Under the pieces are notes generated by a model. The model saw only the letters and a list, made by a program, of their open reading frames with translations, did not search any database and was not told the DNA's origin. A stretch of DNA of 64,000 nt from Carboxylicivirga agarovorans (GTDB taxonomy: Bacteria > Bacteroidota > Bacteroidia > Bacteroidales > Marinilabiliaceae), in the NCBI RefSeq assembly GCF_050589845.1, contig NZ_JBNGPA010000027.1, positions 13,813-77,812 of the forward strand, in the 5' to 3' direction. The translations under genes and the position numbers were made by a program. Positions 9,890-19,386 of the stretch are shown here, one piece after another. Positions within the stretch are counted from its first letter, which is position 1, and each line of letters opens with the position of its first letter.

Positions 9890-10201
9890 AAAACTATATT
9901 AGTTTCGGTATTTTTGTGTTTTTCTTTCCTCTATTAACAAATAAGTAAGACTAAAGTTAAAATATTTTTAAGCTCATACACCTATTGTAAAACAGGTTTT
10001 TGAATAATGATTTTTATTGGAAATTTACAGGAAAATATTATTGGCTGCTTTCACGCCTATCCATCAGGTCGATAATAACTTTTCATTCGCCTGTTGCATT
10101 TCAACATGGCAGTATATTAATGACATATTAAAAACTTAGGTTGTAAAGCTTCTTTCATCGGGCATCAATTAGCTATATTTGTTATTCTATAAATTGAGCA
10201 C
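9890..10201. other. Divergent intergenic region sucA / addB-like
   Basis: These 312 bp separate the divergent sucA and nuclease genes. The only element I can support is the + strand -7 box at 10174-10181. The rest is AT-rich with no ORF, repeat or RNA that I can recognise. Confidence 0.6.
10174..10181 (+). promoter_or_regulatory. -7 promoter element for AddB-like gene
   Basis: TATATTTG is an exact TAnnTTTG match 20 nt upstream of the ATG. The -33 box is weak. Confidence 0.55.
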
Positions 10202-13051
10202 ATGACATCCGGATTCCTTAATGCAATAGCCTCGTATTATTATAAAAATGCCAAAAATGAACTGTCTGACTACTGCTTTGTCTTTCCGAGTCAGCGTGCC
10301 GGCATATTTTTTACCAATTACCTGCGTCAGCTGGTTGATGAACCATCATGGGCACCGCAGATACTGACAGTTAATGACTTTTTCGGGTCACTGACGAAAC
10401 AAATTGTGGCCGATAATATCACCTTATTATTCACTTTACATCAGGTGTATAATCAGGTAAGTGGTAAAAACATCTCCTTTGACGAGTTTTTGCCTTGGGG
10501 CGATATGTTTTTGGGTGATTTCGATGACATTGATAAATACCTGGTGGATGTTGATCAACTGTTTTCCAACCTTATCTCTTTTAAAGAGTTAGATGACGAT
10601 TACAGTCACCTTAATGAGAAACAGCTGGAAGCGATAAAAACGTTCTGGGGAGCTTTCAAGGCAGAACAGTTATCATCTCACCAGTCTTACTTTCTTGAAA
10701 ACTGGGAACACATACCTAAAGTATATAAGGCTTTTAAGGAAAAACTGACAGAGCAATCGCTGGCATACGATGGTATTGTTTACCGTGAAATAGCAGACAA
10801 AATAAAACAAGAAGAGCATTTAGAGATAAAGTGGAAAAAGGTTGTTTTTGTAGGCTTAAACGCATTGACTCCCGCGGAACGGAAGCTGATGGACAGGCTG
10901 AGAAAACAAAAAACAGCCGATTTCTTCTGGGATTACTCACCATGGATGGAGAAAACGGATAACGATATTCTTCAGACACGTGGTCCAGGTTTATTTTTAA
11001 ACGAAAACCGCCTGCGTTATCCTTCACCAAAAGATTTTTCTTTACCACTAAACGAAGAAGGCCCTGATATTACCATAACAGCAGTTGCCAATCCTACCGA
11101 ACAGTTAAAGTCCGTTCATTCTTTTCTTAAAAAGGAATACGAGAGCGATTTAAAAACGGCTGTTGTACTTGCTGATGAAACCATGTTGATGCCAGCTTTA
11201 CATGGCATACCGGGGAATGTAGACCGGGTTAATGTGACCATGGGATATCCCTTAAATAATACACCTGTGTTTGGTTTGGTCAACTTATTGTTTGAAATGC
11301 AGCGCAATGCACGTAAAAGCAAAGAAGGCGTATGGTTGTATCATCGTCATGTACTACCTATATTACAGCACCAGTATATTTCATTATTGGCTGAAGATGA
11401 TTGTCGTACACTTCATAAAAAACTGGTCAAAGAGAACATTATCTTTGTAAAAGCCAGAGACCTTCAAATTAATCCCTTATTTAAATTACTGTTTGGTAAA
11501 GTTAATAACGGTAGCGAGCTAGCCAGTTACCTGACAGATATACTGACCAAAATATACGAATTACTTCAACCTGAAGAAGATAAATTACTGGAGCAGGAGT
11601 TTGTGTTTGCGTTGCACAAAAGCATTGTGCGCTTGCAGGATTTACTGGAACAAAATCAACAAGATGATTTACAGCCCGAAACCTGGATAAAGCTTTATAA
11701 GAAACTAGCTGATTTTCAAACAGTCCCTTTTAAAGGTGAACCATTGGCTGGTTTGCAGGTAATGGGTATACTGGAGACACGTGCCCTGGACTTTGACAAG
11801 CTGATCATATTGGATTTGAATGAAGGTGTTTTCCCAAAAACCTCGGCACCCAACACCTTTATTCCTGCTACACTGCGAGCCGGATTTGAGCTGCCGACCA
11901 TTGAATTACAGGATACCATCTTCTCCTATTATTTCTTTCGTCTGATACATAGAGCCAAAAAAGTGGAATTGCTCTACTCTACTGGTGCACAGGGTATGAA
12001 ATCGAATGAAATGAGTCGTTTCCTGTACCAGTTAAGATACGAATTTAATGCACAGATCAAGTCGCAAACATCCTCGGGAAATGTATCATTATTAAGCCCA
12101 CCGGTGCCTGTTGCCAGAAAGACAAAAGCCATAATGGAACGACTGGAGCAATACAAAGCAGGTCATGAAAAGTTCCTTTCTCCAAGTGCACTGTCGGTAT
12201 ATATTGAATGCCCCATGCGCTTCTATTATCAGAAAATTGCCGGCATAAAAGAACCGGATGAGATTACCGAAGAGGCTGATGCACGCATTTTTGGACTCAT
12301 CTTTCATGATGTGGTTGAAAACCTTTATAAAACACATATAGGAAAAGAAGTTGAAGCTGCTACCATTGAAGGATGGATCAAAAATAAGAAGCTCATTGAC
12401 GGCCTGATTCGAGAAGGATTTAACACTCATTTGACCGATTACGAAAAAGGTAAAAGCACGTTTACCGAGATTCATGGTAAAAATGTAATGGTATTTGAAG
12501 TGATACGTCGCTATCTGCTGCAATTCCTGAAGCTGGAAAAGGCACGCAGCCCTTTCACTATTGTAGATCTGGAACGTAAAGTTCAACACTGCTATAGCAG
12601 TAACGAACTTAAATTGAACATCGGTGGTTTTATCGATCGCCTCGAAAATAAAGATGGTATACTACGAGTAATGGATTATAAAACAGGAACAGGGGATCCG
12701 ACCATCAGCAGTATTAATGATTTATTCGATACCGATAAACACAAAAAGAACAAAGCTACCTTCCAAACCTTACTTTATTCGCTTATTCTGGAAGAAACGG
12801 GAGACAGCTCCCCTGTACAGCCGGGTGTTATATGGGTTCGTGATGTGTTTAAGAAGAGCTATGATACTCAACTCTTTTTAAAAGAAGGAAAAAGCAAGAA
12901 CCCAATTATCCTGCAACCCGTTCGTGATGAATTTAAGGCAGGACTAAACTCCCTGTTTGAAGAGTTGTACAATCCTGATATTCCTTTTCAACCAGTGGAT
13001 AATGTTGACAAATGCAGGTATTGTGTGTATAAAACTTTGTGCAACAGGTAG
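10202..13051 (+). CDS. AddB-like PD-(D/E)XK nuclease/inactivated helicase subunit
   Basis: This 949-residue protein resembles the AddB subunit of the AddAB double-strand-break resection enzyme. The N-terminal part begins with VFPSQRAGIFFTNYL, a helicase-like fold in which I see no Walker A P-loop. The C-terminal nuclease starts near LSPSALSVYIECPMRFYY. It includes GGFIDRLE and VMDYKTG, whose Asp and Lys are nuclease active-site residues. It ends with CRYCVYKTLC, which with the earlier Cys forms the iron-sulfur staple of AddB and RecB-type nucleases. An AddA-type UvrD helicase gene, often adjacent in Bacteroidota, is not in the window. The start is supported by the -7 element 20 nt upstream. 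Confidence 0.8.
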   Translation: MTSGFLNAIASYYYKNAKNELSDYCFVFPSQRAGIFFTNYLRQLVDEPSWAPQILTVNDFFGSLTKQIVADNITLLFTLHQVYNQVSGKNISFDEFLPWGDMFLGDFDDIDKYLVDVDQLFSNLISFKELDDDYSHLNEKQLEAIKTFWGAFKAEQLSSHQSYFLENWEHIPKVYKAFKEKLTEQSLAYDGIVYREIADKIKQEEHLEIKWKKVVFVGLNALTPAERKLMDRLRKQKTADFFWDYSPWMEKTDNDILQTRGPGLFLNENRLRYPSPKDFSLPLNEEGPDITITAVANPTEQLKSVHSFLKKEYESDLKTAVVLADETMLMPALHGIPGNVDRVNVTMGYPLNNTPVFGLVNLLFEMQRNARKSKEGVWLYHRHVLPILQHQYISLLAEDDCRTLHKKLVKENIIFVKARDLQINPLFKLLFGKVNNGSELASYLTDILTKIYELLQPEEDKLLEQEFVFALHKSIVRLQDLLEQNQQDDLQPETWIKLYKKLADFQTVPFKGEPLAGLQVMGILETRALDFDKLIILDLNEGVFPKTSAPNTFIPATLRAGFELPTIELQDTIFSYYFFRLIHRAKKVELLYSTGAQGMKSNEMSRFLYQLRYEFNAQIKSQTSSGNVSLLSPPVPVARKTKAIMERLEQYKAGHEKFLSPSALSVYIECPMRFYYQKIAGIKEPDEITEEADARIFGLIFHDVVENLYKTHIGKEVEAATIEGWIKNKKLIDGLIREGFNTHLTDYEKGKSTFTEIHGKNVMVFEVIRRYLLQFLKLEKARSPFTIVDLERKVQHCYSSNELKLNIGGFIDRLENKDGILRVMDYKTGTGDPTISSINDLFDTDKHKKNKATFQTLLYSLILEETGDSSPVQPGVIWVRDVFKKSYDTQLFLKEGKSKNPIILQPVRDEFKAGLNSLFEELYNPDIPFQPVDNVDKCRYCVYKTLCNR

Positions 13052-13117
13052 GCAATTATGATCTAACTTTATAAGACTGATAAAATGGCTACTATTAACC
13101 TGAGTTCGATATTAAAC

Positions 13118-13576
13118 TCAAACCTCAGGATCCAATTCAAATCTCTCATTATCGGCCTCATTACAATAGCCCAATTGCTTCTCTACATAACTTATATACC
13201 TCATACTTTTGAAGTCAAACCATTGCTGACGATAGTCTCCTGAATTATCAACTTCCCATTTAAAGTTCCTAAATGGTTTTGGTTTATTCAGCGCTCTTAT
13301 TAAACGCTCTTTAAGCTTTAAATCATCAATAGAATCAGTAAAATCAACCATTAAATTAAACAAATCACGCGAAGGCATTGCTTCAAACTCCATGTAGTTC
13401 TGATGATTCTTCTCTATTTCATCTATATCCTCTTGCCATGGTTCTTCATAGTCAGATTCCCAACTATCAAAGTTTAGTATGTGTTTGACCTCTCCCGTCT
13501 TCTTGTTAAAATAGCACCTCATTCCGCAATCAAGGTATTCTGCTATTTCTTTAATTTGCTTTTCTGTTGGCTTCAT
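13118..13576 (-). CDS. UPF0158 family protein
   Basis: This 152-residue acidic cytoplasmic protein contains IKEIAEYLDCGMRCYFNKKTGEV near its N-terminus and FKWEVDNSGDYRQQWFDFK near its C-terminus, both typical of UPF0158. I moved the start to the internal ATG at 13576 (MKPTEKQ) because the 27 residues upstream (Cys- and Arg-rich) do not resemble the family. UPF0158 proteins have no established function. The gene follows the SF2 helicase on the same strand with a 130-nt gap, and its end lies convergent to the AddB-like gene. The association with the helicase may be chance. Confidence 0.8.
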   Translation of the reverse strand: MKPTEKQIKEIAEYLDCGMRCYFNKKTGEVKHILNFDSWESDYEEPWQEDIDEIEKNHQNYMEFEAMPSRDLFNLMVDFTDSIDDLKLKERLIRALNKPKPFRNFKWEVDNSGDYRQQWFDFKSMRYISYVEKQLGYCNEADNERFELDPEV

Positions 13577-13706
13577 AGTGATCGCTAATAAACAGTAATG
13601 GTGTTTTAAGTATCTAAAAATACAGGTTCTACTTCTATATAAGGAGAAAAACTTCAATACCTATTCTTTTCGATGCCATTGCTTTATTATTTATATTCCC
13701 TTTTAT

Positions 13707-16427
13707 TTATCTCCATTTGTTTATTCTTTCTGTTTTCTCCTGAAATTCAGAAGAAAGGGAATTCACCCTCGATCTAAGCAATATTTTTCTTCCTTCAATA
13801 CTGCGCGTATAAACCAAATTACAAGCCCCCACAAAACGTCTCCATTGGTTTTCGAAATATACTGCTGTTTTCTTATTTTTTCCCAGTAATTCAGGAATCG
13901 CATGGTAATCGTTTTGAGATATCACCTTCAGGAAAAGACTTTTCCTTTGTATCAAATATCTCGGATTATCAATCGTCGAAACAATCTCCTGCATTGATTT
14001 AATGAATGTGGATTTTTCAAACGTTGTGCCTCCTTCCAGATGACAATAAATTGCACCGAAATTGTCAACTGTAGAAACAACATGTAAATCGGTCATATCA
14101 GTTTTAATGGCTTTTGATTTCACTAATGAGCAAAGCAATGCTTCGCCTATCTGCTGAATATCTTTTGAGATGTCTCTGTATTTAAAGAAGATCGTGAATG
14201 TTTTGTGGAATTGCCTTCCAAAATACAATACACCCACAACTCCTGCAAACATAAGCAAACGAAATATATCCTCACGACTTTTAATATGCCTGCCATTTCT
14301 TACTAAAAGATCAAAAAACCATTCAGCAAAACCCATTAAGCCAGATCCTAAGGCTGCCATCAAGTTGGCAATAGTTTTATTATAATACAGTGATTTGATC
14401 TCCTTATATTTTTTGTCATCGGGAAATGGGACTTTTATTTCTTCAATCAATTTAACTCCACCTGAAAGTGCACTTATCCAATTCTGATACAGTACATCTC
14501 TATTACCCGCTTTTTTAATTACCTCTGAATTATATGATTCAATTTCAGGCTTGTTGAATGCTTTAGGAAGATTCAACCTGTTTATTCCATTCTCAATCGT
14601 TACCTCGCTATTATTAGATACTCCAACAAAAGATTTGAACCGACGTTTCATCAACTGCAAGTCGTCTCCTCCATCCTCTGCAGTTGAATCAACACAAACC
14701 AAATGCCATATATTCCCTGTTTTACTGCTATTATAACGGTCAGAGCGAATAGCTCGTCCACGCATTTGATTTGAAAGGACATAGGATCCTACAAAACTTG
14801 CAAGTATCAATGCGTTTATTGTTGGTGCATCCCACCCTTCACCCAATAGTGATTTTGTGCCTATTAGTACTTCTATCTCGCCCGATTCGAATAAAACAGT
14901 AACTAATTGAACAATATTATGCTTTATCTTTTCATTGGTATTGATAATAAGGAAGCTATCATCATAATCCAAAGGCTTGTACGATATCTCATCAATATGA
15001 ATGCTTCGGGCTGCTTCATGCAAAGGATTTAATGCTGTTTTGGGAATAATGATCAGCGAACCAGAAAGAATCCCCAACTTCATATTCCTCTCATTGGTCC
15101 TTCTCAGTTTTTCAAATATTGGCAATACTCCAATTTTATTTAAGGCCAGATTGTTATTCTGCTCACTCACAAGAAACTCCTTACGAATATAATCAGTAAG
15201 AATAACCATTCTAAGGTCACTGCCCAATATATCATGTTCAATATCGACAATATCATCAATACTTTGCAATTTACTAATTGATGTACTTAATGCGCGACTG
15301 ATCTTATGGTTATTACTGAAACTGATCGACCGCCTGTTGAGAAGTCCATTTCGCTTGAGTTTATTTCTTAGTTTTTCCTTATGCTCTTCGTATGCGTTAA
15401 AATTATCCTTGTCTCCGAATAAATAGAATGTCAATAAGATTTCAAGCCATTCGTAATTCAGAGGTGGAATGACATATTTTTTATCTCCGATAACTTCTAA
15501 ATGTTCCTCTGTTATATTTCTTCCTACAGCATTAAGAAAAATAAGTACCGATGAGTAGCATTCAAGCCTTGAATATATCCATCCTAAATTTTTTGCAGGA
15601 AACTTGTAAATCGGATGCTCGATCAATGATTGAATCAACACATCATCTCTTTTTATATTTTCAAAGACGCTTAATGTTCTTGCTCTTTGATCAGCAATGT
15701 GTTTGCATTCATCTTCTGTTGGCTCAGCCAAGTAGATATAATCCTGATGTGGACACAGATCATTTTCAACAACCAATTCCGGAACGGAAATCTCTGCATC
15801 GACAGGACCATTTAAATCAATATACCTTTGCCATTCCGTATAAGTGACATCGTAAGGCGGTGTTGCTGTCAGACCAACAATCGTTGGATTTAAAGCATCC
15901 TTAATTGCGTTTAATGACCTCCACCACTCGTTTTTTAAGTGGTGTGCCTCATCAACCACGATTGTTCCAATGTCTTGTTTCTTTAATTTGTTAACAAGTT
16001 CTTTTACATCCAAGGTTTTTTTTACCTTTTCCTGGATTCCATTTTCGATTTCCTCCTCAAACAGATCATATTCCTCAATCACAGATTTGGTGCAGGCTGC
16101 ATGAAGCGCCTGATATGTAACAACGGTTAAAAAGGCAGGCTTTTTAATATCTCTTGAAATCCATTCCGGCTCCTTGCTGGTTTGCAGGAAAAGTTCACAA
16201 AACCTTTGTATCCATTGATTTCTGATGGCTACAGTCGGTGCAAAAATTAATGTCGGTTTATTAAGCCTTAAGGCTACTTCAAGACCAAGTACCGTCTTGC
16301 CCGAACCAGGTGGAGCTATTATATGAAGATGATTATCATCAAGATGGGATTCTAATTCATCCAACACTCTTTTCTGGTATTTTCTCCAGTCAAACTTAAA
16401 TTTTATTGTATTGGGAAACTGTTTCAA
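13707..16427 (-). CDS. SF2 DEAD/DEAH-type helicase with probable membrane hairpin
   Basis: This 906-residue protein has an SF2 motor: Walker A APPGSGKTVLGLE (about residues 38-50), DEAH motif VVDEAHHLKN (about 157), motif III GLTATPP (about 183), and a C-terminal helicase lobe with GTKSLLGEGWDAP and NQMRGRAIR (motif VI, about 554). It resembles the XPB/SSL2 group (COG1061). After the motor, two hydrophobic segments occur, about residues 676-702 (LMAALGSGLMGFAEWFF) and 712-732 (LLMFAGVVGVLYFG). A globular domain of about 170 residues that I do not recognise follows. Such a layout suggests membrane anchoring and is unusual for a helicase. The neighbours (UPF0158, a secreted S41-like protein) do not reveal a pathway. 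A defence or DNA-processing role is possible but unproven. Confidence 0.8.
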   Translation of the reverse strand: MKQFPNTIKFKFDWRKYQKRVLDELESHLDDNHLHIIAPPGSGKTVLGLEVALRLNKPTLIFAPTVAIRNQWIQRFCELFLQTSKEPEWISRDIKKPAFLTVVTYQALHAACTKSVIEEYDLFEEEIENGIQEKVKKTLDVKELVNKLKKQDIGTIVVDEAHHLKNEWWRSLNAIKDALNPTIVGLTATPPYDVTYTEWQRYIDLNGPVDAEISVPELVVENDLCPHQDYIYLAEPTEDECKHIADQRARTLSVFENIKRDDVLIQSLIEHPIYKFPAKNLGWIYSRLECYSSVLIFLNAVGRNITEEHLEVIGDKKYVIPPLNYEWLEILLTFYLFGDKDNFNAYEEHKEKLRNKLKRNGLLNRRSISFSNNHKISRALSTSISKLQSIDDIVDIEHDILGSDLRMVILTDYIRKEFLVSEQNNNLALNKIGVLPIFEKLRRTNERNMKLGILSGSLIIIPKTALNPLHEAARSIHIDEISYKPLDYDDSFLIINTNEKIKHNIVQLVTVLFESGEIEVLIGTKSLLGEGWDAPTINALILASFVGSYVLSNQMRGRAIRSDRYNSSKTGNIWHLVCVDSTAEDGGDDLQLMKRRFKSFVGVSNNSEVTIENGINRLNLPKAFNKPEIESYNSEVIKKAGNRDVLYQNWISALSGGVKLIEEIKVPFPDDKKYKEIKSLYYNKTIANLMAALGSGLMGFAEWFFDLLVRNGRHIKSREDIFRLLMFAGVVGVLYFGRQFHKTFTIFFKYRDISKDIQQIGEALLCSLVKSKAIKTDMTDLHVVSTVDNFGAIYCHLEGGTTFEKSTFIKSMQEIVSTIDNPRYLIQRKSLFLKVISQNDYHAIPELLGKNKKTAVYFENQWRRFVGACNLVYTRSIEGRKILLRSRVNSLSSEFQEKTERINKWR

Positions 16428-16635
16428 TGTTATGATATTTATTCATGAGATCAATAAGATATAGAGTGAAGGCATATTTTAACACTCCACCAGAACTGAT
16501 TTTAAAAGTAAGTTTAATTTTCATGAAGAAGAAAACAGACATGTATAGAGCTTGAACAATTAGCCTGTCAATGACCTTACAGATAACTCCTTAGCCAATG
16601 ATGAAAAATATGATAATCTTCTCACATTATGTATT

Positions 16636-17868
16636 TCATTGTTGCATTTCACTAATCATCTCAATGCCTTTAATAAGTACCAGATCTTCATCTGTTGTTG
16701 CTTGCTCAACATAGTTTGTAGGAATATATTCTTCACGGGGTGTTCCGTTGATATGATACAATTTTGCCGTAGAAAGCCTGTATCCAAAGGGTTGATTTTT
16801 GAATGTAAATCCAGTCATCTCACCTGCCAGACGTTCCATTTCAGTGCCCACAATTTGAGCTCGTTCAATCCCTTCAAATCCTATGGCAAGTCCTTCCCCC
16901 ATGCTACCTGTCCATCTGCCCACTAATATCACCACCGGTTGTTTGTATTGCTGTTTCCTTGGGCTAACATACTCGAGCCAGGTTCGCTCAACTGAAGTTT
17001 TTTCATCAAACTGTTCAATTGTCCAATGCTTCTGATAAGGCTTTGTCTCACTGATAAAGCGCCCCATAATACCACGGGCAACATAAGAATTACCCCCATC
17101 AACAGTATTTCTCAGATCGATGATCAAGCCCTTTGTATCCATCATTTTATCAAGTGCTTTATCGAAAGTGGATATAAGATTGTTATTACCTAATGAATTA
17201 TTTATCCTGATGATACCTATTTCATTTTCAATGCTTGATGTGAGCAACCCTTTCTCTGCCTTTATTGTAATTTTATCCAGATCAATCTCGACCGGTTTAT
17301 TGCCAGGCATTTTAATAGTAATGACTCTTGGCTTATTATATCGACCTGCCAGTATTTTATTTACAATCCATTCCCTAACTGCAAGAGAGTTCTTATTATG
17401 GCAATGGGTAGGAAAATCTTCCATTGCCCTATTAATGTCAATCCCATTGATTTTTAATACCTCAGCTCCTACTACATTTTGGTAAGGATTTTCGGTTTGT
17501 GATATCCAAACATTTGAAATAATAGGTTTCTGTTCTTTTATTGTGACATAAATTGGCGAATAAAGCCTGTATGAAGATCTCCTGTTGGTATTTAAAATCA
17601 AATGACTGTCATAAAACTCGTCTAACAGGTATTCAAAGAATAGTACTGTTTGCTCTTCTGTCTTAATAAAAGGTATTTGCTTTTCGTAATGCGCCTTTAT
17701 ACAGTCCAGATCAACACTTTTATCCTCCAGGTAAATATAGTTCTGTGATATATTCCTTAATATTTCACTTAAATCTTCTTTGACCTTTATCTGGTCGCTA
17801 AACTTTTCCTGTGATACCAGGCAACTACAACTCACTCCAATTAGAAAGGCTGAAAGCAATCTTTTCAT
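16636..17868 (-). CDS. Secreted S41-family peptidase-like protein
   Basis: This 410-residue protein starts with a signal sequence (MKRLLSAFLIGVSCSCLVS). The Cys at 14 or 16 could be lipidated, though the lipobox is poor. A PDZ-like region follows around VVGAEVLKINGIDINRAM. An S41 catalytic domain includes GIIRINNSLG, GLIIDLRNTVDGG and VVILVGRWTGSMGEGLAIGFE; the Ser in TGSMGE sits where the S41 nucleophile is expected. C-terminal processing peptidases of this family cleave periplasmic or cell-surface proteins or peptides. It is a single-gene unit, 208 nt upstream of the helicase on the same strand. The substrate is unknown. Confidence 0.8.
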   Translation of the reverse strand: MKRLLSAFLIGVSCSCLVSQEKFSDQIKVKEDLSEILRNISQNYIYLEDKSVDLDCIKAHYEKQIPFIKTEEQTVLFFEYLLDEFYDSHLILNTNRRSSYRLYSPIYVTIKEQKPIISNVWISQTENPYQNVVGAEVLKINGIDINRAMEDFPTHCHNKNSLAVREWIVNKILAGRYNKPRVITIKMPGNKPVEIDLDKITIKAEKGLLTSSIENEIGIIRINNSLGNNNLISTFDKALDKMMDTKGLIIDLRNTVDGGNSYVARGIMGRFISETKPYQKHWTIEQFDEKTSVERTWLEYVSPRKQQYKQPVVILVGRWTGSMGEGLAIGFEGIERAQIVGTEMERLAGEMTGFTFKNQPFGYRLSTAKLYHINGTPREEYIPTNYVEQATTDEDLVLIKGIEMISEMQQ

Positions 17869-18186
17869 TTAAATATGAGGTTTTAGCTTAGTTAAAGTCT
17901 TTATATATCACGTTAAGCACGATATTTCAAATATAAAAAAATAATGTTTACGAGAGTTTTTTCCAATTTACCTTAATAGGCAACAAGAAGTGATAAACGT
18001 ATCATTGAGTAATGAGCAAAGGATTCATCGGTATTAGTATCACAAATTTTCAATTCACGGATTTCTGATCAACATATTGATAGAACCAGCAAAATACAAG
18101 CAGTTAATTTTTAACAACTAATTAATACCCTTTCTGCAGCCAAATTTTATTGTAAATTTATAAGCATATAATTTAATGAAAACACC
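17869..18186. other. Divergent intergenic region
   Basis: These 318 bp lie between the divergent S41-like and DUF3124 genes. A one-mismatch -7 box for DUF3124 (TAAATTTA, 18153-18160) is the only candidate signal. I saw no ORF, strong hairpin or repeat. Confidence 0.5.
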
Positions 18187-18702
18187 ATGCGATATACATT
18201 TACACTAATAATCATCGTGTTTACAGTTCTCGGCTGTAATAGTGACAAAGCCGGCAGATATCCGATTAAACAAGCAGACTGGAAAAGCAAGCAGGTTAAT
18301 ATTGAAAACTACGCAGATTACTATAAGGGGAAAACCTACCTGCCTGTTTATTCGCACATATATCATATTCACGGAGAAAGGACTTTTGATCTTACCATTA
18401 CAGTTAGTTTGCGCAACATTTCATCACGTGATTCGGTTTTTATTCTAAAAGCGGATTATTTTAATACTTTAGGCGAAAATGTCAGGCAATATATAGAAAA
18501 ACCAATCTATCTTAACCCCTTGGAAACAATGGAAATTGTTATTAAAGAGCAGGATATTGAGGGAGGTTCAGGAGCCAACTTTGTTTTTGACTGGGCTTGC
18601 AAAAATGGTAAAAACCCTCCATTGTTTGAGGCTGTGATGATTTCGACCTACGGTCAACAAGGTATTTCATTCACCACAAGGGGTATACAAATCACCGAAT
18701 GA
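18187..18702 (+). CDS. DUF3124 lipoprotein
   Basis: This 171-residue protein has a signal peptide ending in FTVLGCNSD, a lipobox. The mature part contains GKTYLPVYSHIYH, LTITVSLRNIS and NFVFDWACK, matching DUF3124, a small beta-sandwich-like periplasmic family of unknown function. It is encoded 1 nt before marC on the same strand, so the two are co-transcribed, which hints at a shared envelope role. The start ATG follows a near-match to the -7 element (TAAATTTA) by 26 nt. Confidence 0.85.
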   Translation: MRYTFTLIIIVFTVLGCNSDKAGRYPIKQADWKSKQVNIENYADYYKGKTYLPVYSHIYHIHGERTFDLTITVSLRNISSRDSVFILKADYFNTLGENVRQYIEKPIYLNPLETMEIVIKEQDIEGGSGANFVFDWACKNGKNPPLFEAVMISTYGQQGISFTTRGIQITE

Positions 18703-18703
18703 T

Positions 18704-19306
18704 ATGAAAGAGCTGATCAATTCCGTCTTATTAATTTTTGCAGTAATAGATCCGTTGGGTTCTATACCTGTATACCTTGAAGCAACAAAGAATTTCGATA
18801 AAAAGCACAGAAGGAAAATTGCCATTAATGCATCGATTATTGCTTTTCTGGTGCTCTTATTTTTCATTGTAGTTGGCCAAATTATTCTGGAAGGAATGGA
18901 TATTACTCTTGAAGCATTTCAAATTTCGGGAGGAGTTATTCTGTTTCTTTTTGCTTTGACCATGATATTTGGTGAAGGTAAGCCTGAATCAGAAAAGAAC
19001 CTGATCAAGGACTATAAGAAAGTTACCATTTTCCCGGTAGCCGTTCCTTCCATTGCCTCACCCGGTGCCATCATGGCTGTTGTGTTATTGACAGATAATC
19101 ATGTATACACATTAGGTCAACAAATAACAACAATAGCATTGCTTTTGATCGTTATAATCTTAACCTGCATTTTACTGCTAGCTTCAAATTTTATTCAAAA
19201 GAAAATTGGAGAATCAGGTATTATCGTGATAAGTAAAGTTATGGGACTTATTTTAGCTTCATATGCCGCACAGAGCATTTTGTCAGGAATAAAAGAATTC
19301 TTCTAG
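18704..19306 (+). CDS. MarC family integral membrane protein
   Basis: This 200-residue protein has six predicted hydrophobic segments and the family core IDPLGSIPVYLEATK near the N-terminus, plus FPVAVPSIASPGAIMAV in the middle. MarC (UPF0056/NAAT group) proteins are inner membrane proteins. Despite the name, E. coli MarC is not shown to give multiple antibiotic resistance, and the substrate is unknown. It is translated directly after the DUF3124 lipoprotein (1-nt gap). A weak hairpin (CAAGTG/CACTTG) lies at 19343-19359 in the convergent region with trmD. Confidence 0.9.
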   Translation: MKELINSVLLIFAVIDPLGSIPVYLEATKNFDKKHRRKIAINASIIAFLVLLFFIVVGQIILEGMDITLEAFQISGGVILFLFALTMIFGEGKPESEKNLIKDYKKVTIFPVAVPSIASPGAIMAVVLLTDNHVYTLGQQITTIALLLIVIILTCILLLASNFIQKKIGESGIIVISKVMGLILASYAAQSILSGIKEFF

Positions 19307-19386
19307 TAAGAACAAAAAAATAAGACAACACATAAGCGTAAGCAAGTGTCATTCACTTGAAAAACAATAACAAAAACCAGGTTTAT

